A program made the position numbers and the translations under genes. The notes under the pieces were generated by a model that was not told the origin of the DNA, made no database searches, and saw nothing but the letters and a program-made list of their open reading frames with translations. From positions 1-8,968 of the forward strand of contig JAPHTE010000305.1 in NCBI GenBank assembly GCA_026196445.1: a stretch of DNA of 8,968 nt, given 5' to 3'. This DNA comes from Lysobacterales bacterium. Its GTDB lineage: Bacteria > Pseudomonadota > Gammaproteobacteria > Xanthomonadales > SZUA-36. Numbering within the stretch: position 1 is the stretch's first letter; each line of letters begins with the position of its first letter. Positions 1 to 7,309 of this stretch are shown here, in pieces.

Positions 1-1065
1 ATTCGTAAGGGCATCATCGATGCAAGCGATATCAATGGCAACCCGGAACTCCTGATCTATGGCATGCTGGCCGCGTTGCTTGCAGCCGGGGTCTGGCTGC
101 TGGTCGCCTCAAAGAATGGCTGGCCGGTTTCTACGACCCACTCGATCGTCGGCGCCATCGTGGGTTTTGCAGCAGTTGGCATTGGTGTCGATTCAGTGCA
201 TTGGTCAAAGGTCGGGACCATCGCCGCATCCTGGGTCGTTTCACCCATGCTGTCCGGTTTCCTGGCGTTTTCTATCTTCATGAGTGTGCAGAAGTTGATC
301 CTCAGCAAAAAGGATCCGCTTAAATTCGCCAAGAAATACGTTCCCTTTTATATTTTTGCGGTGGGCTTCATCCTGGCGCTGGTGACCCTGCTAAAGGGTT
401 TGAAGCACGTGGGCCTCGATTTGAGCCCCATCCAGGCCGTCATGATCGCTGCATTGAGTGGTGTTGTTACGATGTCGATCGGCGTTTTTGCCATCAGCAA
501 AATCAAGATCAACCCTGATGAGGATACCAACTTCCGCTTTACCAACGTCGAAAAAATATTCGGCATCCTGATGGTGTTCACCGCCTGTGGAATGGCATTT
601 GCGCACGGCTCCAATGACGTCGCCAACGCCGTCGGTCCCGTTGCAGCGATTGTCAGCATTGTCAAAACAGGTGTGGTTGGACAGCAATCCGCCCTGGCGA
701 CCTGGATCCTGTTGCTCGGCGCGGTGGGTATCGTTTTGGGCCTGGCCACCTATGGCTGGCGTGTGATGCGCACCGTGGGCCGGAAAATCACCGAACTGAC
801 CCCTTCACGTGGCTTCGCCGCAGAACTGGCCGCAGCGTCCACCGTGGTCATCGCCTCCGGCACCGGCATCCCGATTTCCACCACGCATACGCTGGTAGGT
901 GCGGTACTCGGTGTTGGTTTCGCCCGTGGCATCGGCGCCATCAACCTCAGGATCGTGCGCAATATCATGCTCTCGTGGATCATAACCCTGCCGGCAGGAG
1001 GTTTACTCGCAATCCTGTTCTTCTTCCTGTTCAAGGGCATGTTCTACAATGGACCTGTCGTGTAG
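1..1065 (+). CDS. PiT-family inorganic phosphate permease (5' truncated by window edge)
   Basis: This is the C-terminal 354 residues of an inner-membrane, low-affinity phosphate transporter of the PiT (PitA/PHO-4) family, which takes up phosphate with a coupled cation. The reading frame is open from base 1, so the start and the first copy of the family's GxNDVANA motif lie upstream. The fragment shows the first VSTTHSIVGA motif (about residues 43-52). In the second half of the internally duplicated fold it shows HGSNDVANAVGP (about 202-213) and PISTTHTLVGAVLG (from about 291). Several long hydrophobic stretches are consistent with a polytopic protein, and the last segment ends close to the TAG stop. 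The hydrophilic middle stretch (roughly 165-195) separates the two repeat halves, as in bacterial members. Genes of this type often follow a PhoU-like DUF47 gene, which would be outside the window. Proton versus sodium coupling cannot be decided from sequence. The family call is secure. Confidence 0.95.
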   Translation: MRKGIIDASDINGNPELLIYGMLAALLAAGVWLLVASKNGWPVSTTHSIVGAIVGFAAVGIGVDSVHWSKVGTIAASWVVSPMLSGFLAFSIFMSVQKLILSKKDPLKFAKKYVPFYIFAVGFILALVTLLKGLKHVGLDLSPIQAVMIAALSGVVTMSIGVFAISKIKINPDEDTNFRFTNVEKIFGILMVFTACGMAFAHGSNDVANAVGPVAAIVSIVKTGVVGQQSALATWILLLGAVGIVLGLATYGWRVMRTVGRKITELTPSRGFAAELAAASTVVIASGTGIPISTTHTLVGAVLGVGFARGIGAINLRIVRNIMLSWIITLPAGGLLAILFFFLFKGMFYNGPVV

Positions 1066-1086
1066 GCTGACCCGCTACGATCCCTT

Positions 1087-1551
1087 CTAGTGTAACCGGT
1101 CGGATATCTCGTCGCGCGAAACGCTGATCTTGTGCGACTGCGGGTTCAGGTCGAACGGCAACTGGATATGCGTGAGCCCCATGCTGGTCAACAGACCACG
1201 CAATTCCTGAGCCAACAGCGGGTATATTTGGCGCGCAAGCCCCGAGTGATGGCGGGTGAAATCGGAAATATCGACGGGTTCGCCGGAAGTTTGCTGGTAA
1301 ACCGTCTCGATGCCCACCCTGGCTTTGAACGCAGGCCCGGTTTCATCGTTCGCACCGGCGGCGCAAAACAGGCTGGCGCTGACCTGGTAGGAAGGCAGTG
1401 CTTCACCCGTATTGGCCTCCATCATCCTTGGTGTCAGGTTCATTTCCACCTTGGCGTCCTGCATGGCGCCCTCACGCGACACCTTTAACAGTTCTGCGCG
1501 CAAGCGCGTGATCTGGAAGTGCTGGAGGACAAAAAAATCGAGCAGGTTCAT
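1087..1551 (-). CDS. SecB-fold protein, probable export-chaperone-like
   Basis: A predicted cytosolic protein of 154 residues with no signal peptide or membrane segment. Its length and layout match SecB (about 155 residues). An N-terminal FQITRLRAELL strand is followed by a stretch resembling SecB's substrate-binding beta-sheet (KVEMNLTPR, then YQVSASLFCAA, then FKARVGIETVYQQTSGEPVD). After that comes a helix ending in YPLLAQELRGLLTSMGLTHIQLPFDLNP, which lines up with SecB's LFPYARECITSMVSRG...LAPVNF region. The canonical PNxLFPYAR core is not conserved, so this is a divergent SecB-like protein rather than a clear secB orthologue. SecB proteins hold preproteins unfolded and deliver them to SecA; a paralogue could instead serve a toxin-antitoxin pair, but no such pair is adjacent. 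The ATG at 1551 is chosen; a TTG lies one codon upstream at 1554, and an in-frame stop lies seven codons above the ATG. No convincing Shine-Dalgarno sequence is visible. The gene is convergent with the phosphate permease gene and 137 bp from the glycosylase stop. The assignment is by pattern recognition and needs a profile search. Confidence 0.6.
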   Translation of the reverse strand: MNLLDFFVLQHFQITRLRAELLKVSREGAMQDAKVEMNLTPRMMEANTGEALPSYQVSASLFCAAGANDETGPAFKARVGIETVYQQTSGEPVDISDFTRHHSGLARQIYPLLAQELRGLLTSMGLTHIQLPFDLNPQSHKISVSRDEISDRLH

Positions 1552-1582
1552 CAAATCGGCCCATGTAAGTGTTCAGGATAAC

Positions 1583-1611
1583 AACATGCGGTATTTTTTC
1601 CGCTTTATCAA
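1583..1611 (-). promoter_or_regulatory. possible promoter of the SecB-like gene
   Basis: Reading the minus strand, TTGATA (1606-1611, five of six bases of the -35 consensus) is separated by exactly 17 bp from CATGTT (1583-1588, a weak -10). This would give a 5' leader of roughly 25 nt before the ATG at 1551. The spacer contains the small dyad GCGG/CCGC. Because the upstream operon ends at 1689, a separate promoter here is reasonable, but the -10 is poor and the call is tentative. Confidence 0.3.
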
Positions 1612-1688
1612 GCAGGGCACCTCGACCGCAGGATCAATCGAACGCAACCTGCATCAGCGTGCCTTGAGACGGGATTGACTGACCCGCG

Positions 1689-2312
1689 CTAATCATCCAC
1701 TACCCGCCACAGGTACCAGCTGGCAACCGAGCGGTAAGGGGCCAAGTGACGGGTGGTCTCGAACACCTCGTCCGGTTTGGGCAAAGTAGCCAGCGAGTAG
1801 ACCTGTTGTACGCCTTTCTGTATACCGAGGTCCGTGGCCGGCATCACATCTGGCCGTCCCATGGCAAAAATCAAGTGCATCTGCGCGGTCCACGGCCCGA
1901 TGCCGCGCACCCGGCACAGGCTCTCTATGACGGCCTCATCATCGAACCGGGCCAATTTCCGACGGCTGGGCAAGGCGCCCGAACTGACGTGTTCGGCCAG
2001 GTCGATGATCGACAGGGCCTTGTTATTTGACAGGCCGACCGAACGCAAGGTACTGAGCGGGATATCGACCGTATCGGCCGCAGTGGGCCAATGGTCCTCG
2101 AACAGGGCTTCGAAACGGCCGTAAATGGTCGCGGCGGCCTTGCCTGACAGTTGTTGGTAAGCAATGGACCGGGCCAGCGATGTGAACAGATCCGCATCCG
2201 GGCCGACGCGCAAGTTAAACGCGCCCTTGGCTTGGATCAGCGCCGCCATCTGTGGGCAAACCGTCTTGAGATGATTGGTTGCTGCCTTGCGGTTGTAGCG
2301 CAGGCGACTCAC
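1689..2312 (-). CDS. DNA-3-methyladenine glycosylase II (AlkA-type, HhH-GPD superfamily)
   Basis: A 207-residue DNA repair enzyme predicted to cut the N-glycosidic bond of alkylated purines (3-methyladenine and related lesions) and so start base excision repair. The helix-hairpin-helix is LCRVRGIGPWTA (about 132-143). It is followed by MPATDLGI, in which Asp161 sits at the family's catalytic aspartate position. SLARSIAYQQLSGKAA (about 45-60) is the usual N-terminal helix of the HhH-GPD domain. The start chosen is GTG at 2312. It overlaps the TGA of the upstream DUF423 gene in a GTGA tetranucleotide and gives the usual length for short AlkA proteins, which lack the N-terminal domain of E. coli AlkA. 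The frame stays open upstream to 2471, but that extension lies entirely inside the DUF423 coding region and has no family resemblance. The gene is last in the coupled operon that starts with the Gld-type ABC transporter. No Ada-type regulatory box was recognised. Confidence 0.9.
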   Translation of the reverse strand: MSRLRYNRKAATNHLKTVCPQMAALIQAKGAFNLRVGPDADLFTSLARSIAYQQLSGKAAATIYGRFEALFEDHWPTAADTVDIPLSTLRSVGLSNNKALSIIDLAEHVSSGALPSRRKLARFDDEAVIESLCRVRGIGPWTAQMHLIFAMGRPDVMPATDLGIQKGVQQVYSLATLPKPDEVFETTRHLAPYRSVASWYLWRVVDD

Positions 2313-2677
2313 CTTTTCCACACCAGGGCCAGCACGGCCAGTAACCAGCCGAGCATCATCAGCGTGCCACCAACGGGCGCCATGTTGATAATTTGATAGC
2401 CGGTCATCACGTGCAGGTAAATGCTGCCGGCGAACAACAGCGTGCCAGAAACGATTACCCACGCACCCCAAACCAGCAGTACCGAACGGTGATGTACATT
2501 CAACGCCGCGAGTCCCAGGAGTCCGGCAGCGTTGAACAAATGCATCCTGATCGCGGCGTTCCAGGCACCGTCCAGACCACCTATGTCAATCGCATGGCTG
2601 CCCAAAGCACCGAGCACGACCACCAACAAAGCCAGCACAGCCGCGATGAATGCGATCCAACGGCTGGCTTCGTTCAT
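2309..2677 (-). CDS. DUF423 (YgdD-like) four-helix inner-membrane protein
   Basis: A 122-residue hydrophobic protein with about four predicted membrane helices (roughly residues 8-27, 43-60, 66-87 and 98-119). It carries the DUF423/YgdD hallmarks: an N-terminal helix ending in LGALGSHA, a central MHLFNAAGLLGLA segment, the SGTLLFAGSIYLHVMTG stretch and the MAPVGGTLMMLGW motif near the C-terminus. The molecular function of this family is not known. The ATG at 2677 overlaps the TGA of the DUF4340 gene (ATGA), with a GGAAG ribosome binding site just upstream inside that gene. Its own TGA overlaps the GTG start of the glycosylase. It therefore sits between a membrane transport cluster and a DNA repair gene, and may be an accessory to either or simply a passenger. 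Confidence 0.92.
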   Translation of the reverse strand: MNEASRWIAFIAAVLALLVVVLGALGSHAIDIGGLDGAWNAAIRMHLFNAAGLLGLAALNVHHRSVLLVWGAWVIVSGTLLFAGSIYLHVMTGYQIINMAPVGGTLMMLGWLLAVLALVWKR

Positions 2678-3762
2678 TTATCTTCCAGCGGCTTCAACAG
2701 GTCTTCCGGCTTCTTGACCACTGCATCAAACTTGTAATTCTCGATCGAGTATACCCAGCCGGAGACCCGCTGGTTGATGTCGTCCACGGCCCGCGCGACG
2801 TCAGCCATGGCCTGCTGTTCAACATTCCCGTCGGTGGACTCCTCTGCCTCAGCATTTTCTGCCTTGTTTGTGGCAACAACTGCGGCCGGGTGAGCGGCAC
2901 TCAAGCGCATCAGGTAATCATCATCCTGCTTGAGAAATTCCGCCATTATTTCCATGCCGGAAAACGTCAGCAGGCGCATCCTGACCGCCGTACTCCAGTC
3001 GATGTCGCCAGCAGCCGGACGAACGGATTTCATTTCCAGCAGCGACAGGGTGGAAGCCAGTGAATTGACCACCCAGTTACTCTTGATCTCACGTCCTTCG
3101 GGTATTCCGGCCAGCTCGAAATTAGCCTGGTCAGCCGAGACCCTTGTCACCAGCACGCGCTGACCATCGGGGTGGATGACTTCGACTTCTGCGACCTCGG
3201 CCGAGTTGATGTCAATGATCTTGCGATCCACCCAGTCCAGCGCCTGGTCCGGTATATTGAATTCGCGGTCCAGCAGCACGCTGCCGGCCTGGTCCTGCAG
3301 GCGCGCATACTGACCTGTCCTGCCCTGCGCGCTTTTGCCGACCACAACAGCAGTGCTTTGATCTCCGATACCCAGCTTGACGAGCTTACCGGCGGCGTCC
3401 TCAGCTGCAATGTCTTCCACGCCCAGGCGCGCGTAGTAGCTGGAGTTGTCTGTCTTGGTCTCGATGACCCTGGCTTGGGCCAGGTCCGCTAAAAGACTTC
3501 TTAGCTTTGGCCAGTCCGCGCGGTAATCGTGCATCTCCTCGACCAGCCAGTGGTCATCAACCCGGTGCAGGCGTACAACGGTCCGGTTGCCTTTGGTCAC
3601 GATTTCAACGCTGTCGACGGCATTGATCCGGCTGGCTATTGCCGGCAATAGCAGGTCGCCCTCAGTGGACGGTTGGGGCGAGTCGCCACGCTGCGCCGTG
3701 AACACAACCAGCAAAACCGCCAACAGGGTCAGTGCTGCGAGGTAAATAAAGTTGCGTTTCAT
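2674..3762 (-). CDS. DUF4340 protein, periplasmic/membrane-anchored partner of Gld-type ABC transporter
   Basis: A 362-residue protein with one N-terminal membrane helix (about residues 5-23, after a KR-rich start). The rest is a long hydrophilic region expected to lie outside the cytoplasmic membrane. The order of features is typical of DUF4340: a repeated beta-rich unit (VDSVEIVTKGNRTVVRLHRVDDHWLV), a GIGDQSTAVVVG-like segment, WVDRKIIDI, a second copy of the EVAEVEVIHPDGQ unit, and a C-terminal GWVYSIENYKFDAV block (about 335-349). A low-complexity Ala/Glu-rich insertion occupies roughly 290-318. Proteins of this family are commonly encoded directly after GldG-like genes and are thought to belong to the same membrane complex; the biochemical role is unknown. 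The ATG at 3762 overlaps the stop of the GldG-like gene (ATGA), and a GGGAGG ribosome binding site ends six bases before it, supporting this start. Confidence 0.9.
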   Translation of the reverse strand: MKRNFIYLAALTLLAVLLVVFTAQRGDSPQPSTEGDLLLPAIASRINAVDSVEIVTKGNRTVVRLHRVDDHWLVEEMHDYRADWPKLRSLLADLAQARVIETKTDNSSYYARLGVEDIAAEDAAGKLVKLGIGDQSTAVVVGKSAQGRTGQYARLQDQAGSVLLDREFNIPDQALDWVDRKIIDINSAEVAEVEVIHPDGQRVLVTRVSADQANFELAGIPEGREIKSNWVVNSLASTLSLLEMKSVRPAAGDIDWSTAVRMRLLTFSGMEIMAEFLKQDDDYLMRLSAAHPAAVVATNKAENAEAEESTDGNVEQQAMADVARAVDDINQRVSGWVYSIENYKFDAVVKKPEDLLKPLEDK

Positions 3763-5633
3763 TGCTGGCCCTCCCTGCGCTTGCGCCGCCGGTAACTAAT
3801 AACCAGTGCAGCGATAACGACCAGCACCGGCACCAGAACGATATTGATGAACTTCAGGCGCATACCGAGTGCCTCGATATCCCGCGACAGATTGTGTTGC
3901 ACCTGGCGCAACTCCGAACGGATCTGCATTTTCCGTTCGACAAAGCGTTGAATTTCGTCAGCCTGGTCCTCTGTCAGCACCATCAGCTCGGTGTCCTGCC
4001 TGCCAGACTGCATCTCCGCCAGCTTGCGCTCGGTTTCCTGCAACTCGGCTTGCAGGCGCTCCTCGGTGTCACGGAACTGCGCCTCAGCCGCCAGGCGTAA
4101 CGCATCCACGCGGTCGAAAGGCCGGCTGGTATTGGCGCGTGTGCGGATGCCAATCAAGTCAGAGCTGCCCAACAACTGGTCGGCAAGGTTGGCCACCAAG
4201 GTACCGTTATCCGCAAAGGAGTTGACGATGGTCTGGCCAAGGAAATTCTGTTTCTGTACCCACATGCGGTCTGTCAGCACATCGGTATCGGCGAATAAAA
4301 CCACGTTGATTCCTGCGTCGCCTGAACCCTCCAGGTGTGAGCCTTGCGGTACGCCTTCCGGCGGCGTTTCAAACGCCGAAGACGCCTGGCCGCTAATACG
4401 CGCCACCAGCGCGTAATGGTCACCCGTGGGTTGAAAATCCCGGTTCAGGTCCTGCGGATTGGACAAGAACCGCAGGCGCATCGCGTCGATGGGTGCCGCG
4501 ACCTCGCTGCTTTCAACCAGCACCTCGAAATCCGTGCCGGCGTCTTCAAGTGGAGTCAGCCAACCGCTGGATGAGAAGTTCACCGCCTGCAGATCAGCGC
4601 TGGCGACATCGGTTGCGTTCATACCATTGGCCCCGACCGACAAAATACCCAGGTGACGGACCGGTGCCTGCCCGGGTGCAATACTGACCTGCAGCGCGTA
4701 AGCGAGGTCACCGACCACGCGGTTGGGGTCAAAGCCAACACCCCATGTTGTTAGCAAGGGTTCCAGCGTGGAACTGCCAGCGGCTTGCATCCTGGCCATC
4801 GGATCACTGGAATCACCGCCCATATCAGCTTCGGCCATGGGATCGATGAATGCCAGTAACCGCCCGCCACGCAGTACAAACTGGTCGATCTGGTACAACA
4901 ACTCATCTGATAAATCCGTGGGGTGGACCAGCACCAGCAACTCCAGGTCGTCAGGTAATTCGGACGTATCAGCAGGAATATCCTGCAGGTCGAACAACTG
5001 GCTGAACTGCTGGTGGATCACCCAGGCTTCACGCATGGTCTGGGTCGCCGGATTGAAGCCCGCCTGCATGTCCAGGCCAGAAATCAGGCCGACTTTTTTC
5101 TGCTCGGGGTGTGACAAGGCCGAAACCATCTTGGCCAGGTCATATTCGAGAAATTTCTCCTTTTCAGGTTGCAGGAAAGGCATAAGCTGCAAGCCATCAA
5201 GGGTATTGGTGCCCACCACGCCAAAGTACAGCGTCTCGCCGGCGGTACCGACCGGCACACCCTGTAAGCCAAATGCCGCAGCTTCATCCTCCTCGGGAGA
5301 GAAAGGTACCGGGTTGACCCGCCGCAGCGTCAGCTTGCCGTTACTATGGTCTGCAAACTCCTCCAGTGTTTCCCCCGCCCAGCGTGCATAAGCACGGAAC
5401 TGTGGCAGGTCACGGCTGGCATCCTCGGAGAAATAGAGGTAAAGCGTGACCGGTTCGTCCATGTTCTGGAGGATATTGAGAGTGCCATCGCTGAGCGTGT
5501 ACAGCCCGTTTTCGGTCAGGTCGACCCGCACGCCCTTCAAAAACACGGAAGACAGGATGGTCAACGTTATAAACAATATTGCAAGCAGGGCCAGAATGCC
5601 TGCCGAGAAAACTGAACGATTCTTTTGTTCCAT
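3759..5633 (-). CDS. GldG-like auxiliary protein of ABC-2 transporter
   Basis: A 624-residue protein of the family annotated as the auxiliary component of a gliding-motility-type ABC transporter. An N-terminal membrane helix (about 12-32) is followed at once by the diagnostic VRVDLTENGLYTLSDGT block (about 35-51). Then comes a periplasmic thioredoxin/IFT-like region with EPVTLYLYFS and with LVLVHPTDLSDELLYQIDQFVLRGGRLLAFIDPMAE, the segment characteristic of the central domain. NVVLFADTDVLTDR resembles the later conserved block. Residues about 510-590 are rich in Glu, Gln and Arg and predict a coiled coil, followed by a C-terminal membrane helix (about 595-614) and an RRRKRR cytoplasmic tail. 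The protein is thus anchored at both ends with its bulk outside. Start: ATG at 5633 shares one base with the permease stop (TGATG) and follows a GAAGG ribosome binding site. It probably couples the permease to an extracytoplasmic substrate; the substrate is unknown. Confidence 0.92.
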   Translation of the reverse strand: MEQKNRSVFSAGILALLAILFITLTILSSVFLKGVRVDLTENGLYTLSDGTLNILQNMDEPVTLYLYFSEDASRDLPQFRAYARWAGETLEEFADHSNGKLTLRRVNPVPFSPEEDEAAAFGLQGVPVGTAGETLYFGVVGTNTLDGLQLMPFLQPEKEKFLEYDLAKMVSALSHPEQKKVGLISGLDMQAGFNPATQTMREAWVIHQQFSQLFDLQDIPADTSELPDDLELLVLVHPTDLSDELLYQIDQFVLRGGRLLAFIDPMAEADMGGDSSDPMARMQAAGSSTLEPLLTTWGVGFDPNRVVGDLAYALQVSIAPGQAPVRHLGILSVGANGMNATDVASADLQAVNFSSSGWLTPLEDAGTDFEVLVESSEVAAPIDAMRLRFLSNPQDLNRDFQPTGDHYALVARISGQASSAFETPPEGVPQGSHLEGSGDAGINVVLFADTDVLTDRMWVQKQNFLGQTIVNSFADNGTLVANLADQLLGSSDLIGIRTRANTSRPFDRVDALRLAAEAQFRDTEERLQAELQETERKLAEMQSGRQDTELMVLTEDQADEIQRFVERKMQIRSELRQVQHNLSRDIEALGMRLKFINIVLVPVLVVIAALVISYRRRKRREGQQ

Positions 5634-6367
5634 CAGTCGGCCTTCTTCATATCAAGTATCAATACATTGGCAAACAGCCAGAAACCGGTCATCAGCACGA
5701 AGTAGACCAGGTCGCGCAAGTCGATGACGCCTTTCGATATATCGGCGAAATGCTTCAGCACGCTGAGGTTGGCAATGCCGTCCAGAAACACCTGCGGCGC
5801 CCAGCCCTTGAACAGGTTCATCACCATCGGCAGGCCGCTCAGCAGGAACAGGAAACACACCACCACGCTTAGGATGAAAGCCACCACCTGGTTGCGTGTC
5901 AGCGCCGACATGCATGAACCGATGGCCAGGAAACCACCCGCCATCAGCCAACTGCCGAGGTACGCCGCCAGGATGACGCCGTTGTCCGGGGCGCCCAGAT
6001 AGTTGACCGTCAGCCATACTGGCAGGGTCAGCAACAAGGCCAGGCCAATGAACAGCCAGGCCGCAAAGAACTTGCCCAGCACTGCCTGCAAGGTGGTCAG
6101 CGGCAGGGTAAACAACAATTCGATGGTGCCGAGCCGTCGTTCCTCGGCCCACAGCCGCATTGAGATCGCCGGTACCAGGAACAGGTATAGCCAGGGGTGA
6201 AAACGGAAAAACGGGTCGAGATCGGCGAATCCTCTCTCAAAGAAGCCACCCAGGTAGAAAGTGAATATGCCCGTCATCACGAGGAAGATGACCAGGAAAA
6301 CATAGGCCACCGGCGTGGCGAAGTAGCCAGCCAGTTCCCTGCGCATTACGTTGATCATGCCGTTCAT
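5633..6367 (-). CDS. GldF-like ABC-2 type permease
   Basis: A 244-residue polytopic membrane protein, the permease of an ABC-2 type exporter. About six hydrophobic segments are visible, starting near residue 18. The cytoplasmic motif MRLWAEERRLGTIELLFTLPL (about 70-90) is the hallmark of this permease group and likely contacts the ATPase. The start chosen is the ATG at 6367, which overlaps the ATPase stop (ATGA) and follows an AAGGGG ribosome binding site seven bases upstream (6375-6380). The frame is open back to 6448, but those 27 extra residues overlap the ATPase gene and look unlike a membrane protein N-terminus. With one permease gene and one ATPase gene present, the transporter is likely a homodimer of each. 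It could also be described as a NosY/CcmB-type ABC-2 permease, but the GldG-like and DUF4340 neighbours favour the Gld type. Confidence 0.93.
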   Translation of the reverse strand: MNGMINVMRRELAGYFATPVAYVFLVIFLVMTGIFTFYLGGFFERGFADLDPFFRFHPWLYLFLVPAISMRLWAEERRLGTIELLFTLPLTTLQAVLGKFFAAWLFIGLALLLTLPVWLTVNYLGAPDNGVILAAYLGSWLMAGGFLAIGSCMSALTRNQVVAFILSVVVCFLFLLSGLPMVMNLFKGWAPQVFLDGIANLSVLKHFADISKGVIDLRDLVYFVLMTGFWLFANVLILDMKKAD

Positions 6368-7287
6368 GTGGTTGCCCCTTCGCGTGTGATATCGTGGAAC
6401 ACTTCGTCCAGGCGGCCGGCCTCGTAGCGCAGGGCCCTCAAATCCCAACCATTTTCTTTGACCGCCGCAGTGACCGCTTCGAACAGGCCGTTATCCCCGC
6501 TTGGGAACAGGGTCAGCTCTCCCTCCCGGATTTCGGCCTTGGCCACTTCCGGCAGTTCGCTCAGGGCGCTGGCGACCTTTTGCGGTTCGTCCACGGCCAG
6601 CGACACGGCATTGTGATAACGCGATCGTGCAACCAGGCCACGCGGCGAATCATCTGCCAGCAACTTGCCGTCGGCAATGATCATCACGCGGTTACACAGC
6701 GCGGCAACCTCTTCCAGGATGTGCGTCGAGATAATGATAATCTTGTCTTTCGCCATGTCCCTGATCAGGTGGCGGACCTCGCGCTTCTGGTTCGGATCCA
6801 GGCCATCGGTGGGCTCATCGAGGATTAAAATCTGTGGGTCGTGGATAATCGCCTGGGCCAGCCCCACGCGTCTTTTGAAACCCTTGGACAGCGTATCGAT
6901 CACCTGGTGTTTGACAGCAGCGAGGTTCAGCTTGTCGATGGTGCGTTCGACGCTCGCTTTGAGCGCGGAATTTTCGATCAGCCGTGCACGGGCAACAAAG
7001 TTCAAAAACTGTAGCACCGTCATCTCGCCGTAGCTGGGCGCGCCCTCGGGCAGGTAGCCGATATTACGCCGCGCCATAACGGAATCCCCGACCACGTCGA
7101 TACCATTGATCAACGCGGTTCCCGAGGTGGGTGTCAAAAAACCCGTTAACATTTTCATGGTGGTGGATTTGCCGGCGCCGTTCGGCCCCAGGAAACCCAG
7201 CACCTGCCCTTCGTCGACCGTGAAACTCAAATCATCCACCGCCTTGATCGGGCCGTAATACTTACATAGTGATTTTGCTTCGATCAT
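6364..7287 (-). CDS. ABC transporter ATP-binding protein (GldA-like)
   Basis: A 307-residue cytosolic ATPase that powers the adjacent permease. Visible motifs in order are Walker A GPNGAGKST (34-42), a Q-loop region in which GYLPEGAP carries Glu81 where many ABC proteins have Gln, signature LSKGF (133-137) in place of the common LSGGQ, Walker B ILILDEP (153-159), D-loop GLDP (162-165) and switch His189 in ISTHILEEV. The LSKGFKRRVGLAQA form and the Glu in the Q-loop are usual in the GldA/NosF/CcmA-like exporter group, so they are not signs of inactivation. A C-terminal extension of about 80 residues after the nucleotide-binding domain is also normal for this group. The gene is first in the six-gene operon. 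Its ATG at 7287 follows a weak GGATGAG element. The upstream leader is only 22 bp long before the 86-bp palindromic element begins, so the operon promoter either lies inside or beyond that element. Confidence 0.95.
   Translation of the reverse strand: MIEAKSLCKYYGPIKAVDDLSFTVDEGQVLGFLGPNGAGKSTTMKMLTGFLTPTSGTALINGIDVVGDSVMARRNIGYLPEGAPSYGEMTVLQFLNFVARARLIENSALKASVERTIDKLNLAAVKHQVIDTLSKGFKRRVGLAQAIIHDPQILILDEPTDGLDPNQKREVRHLIRDMAKDKIIIISTHILEEVAALCNRVMIIADGKLLADDSPRGLVARSRYHNAVSLAVDEPQKVASALSELPEVAKAEIREGELTLFPSGDNGLFEAVTAAVKENGWDLRALRYEAGRLDEVFHDITREGATT
6375..6380 (-). promoter_or_regulatory. ribosome binding site that sets the permease start
   Basis: On the minus strand AAGGGG ends seven bases before the ATG at 6367. 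It lies inside the last codons of the ATPase gene and supports the internal start at 6367 over the upstream extension to 6448. Confidence 0.7.
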
Positions 7288-7309
7288 GACTCATCCACTT
7301 GATTTATTG

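Noticed and set aside
1066..1086. Possible GTAG/CTAC hairpin between the converging permease and SecB-like genes
   Set aside because: The stem is only four base pairs without a T-run and cannot be supported as a terminator.
2313..2471. Upstream extension of the glycosylase frame to 2471
   Set aside because: It overlaps the DUF423 gene entirely and its translation (rich in Arg, His and Trp) has no resemblance to AlkA N-termini; the GTG at 2312 explains the gene better.
4723..5391. 222-residue open frame on the plus strand opposite the GldG-like gene
   Set aside because: It is serine/proline-rich, has no recognisable domain, and lies fully antisense to a well-supported coding gene; it is a shadow frame.
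6368..6448. N-terminal extension of the ABC permease
   Set aside because: The 27 residues are Gly/Arg/Pro-rich, lie inside the ATPase gene, and a good ribosome binding site supports the ATG at 6367.
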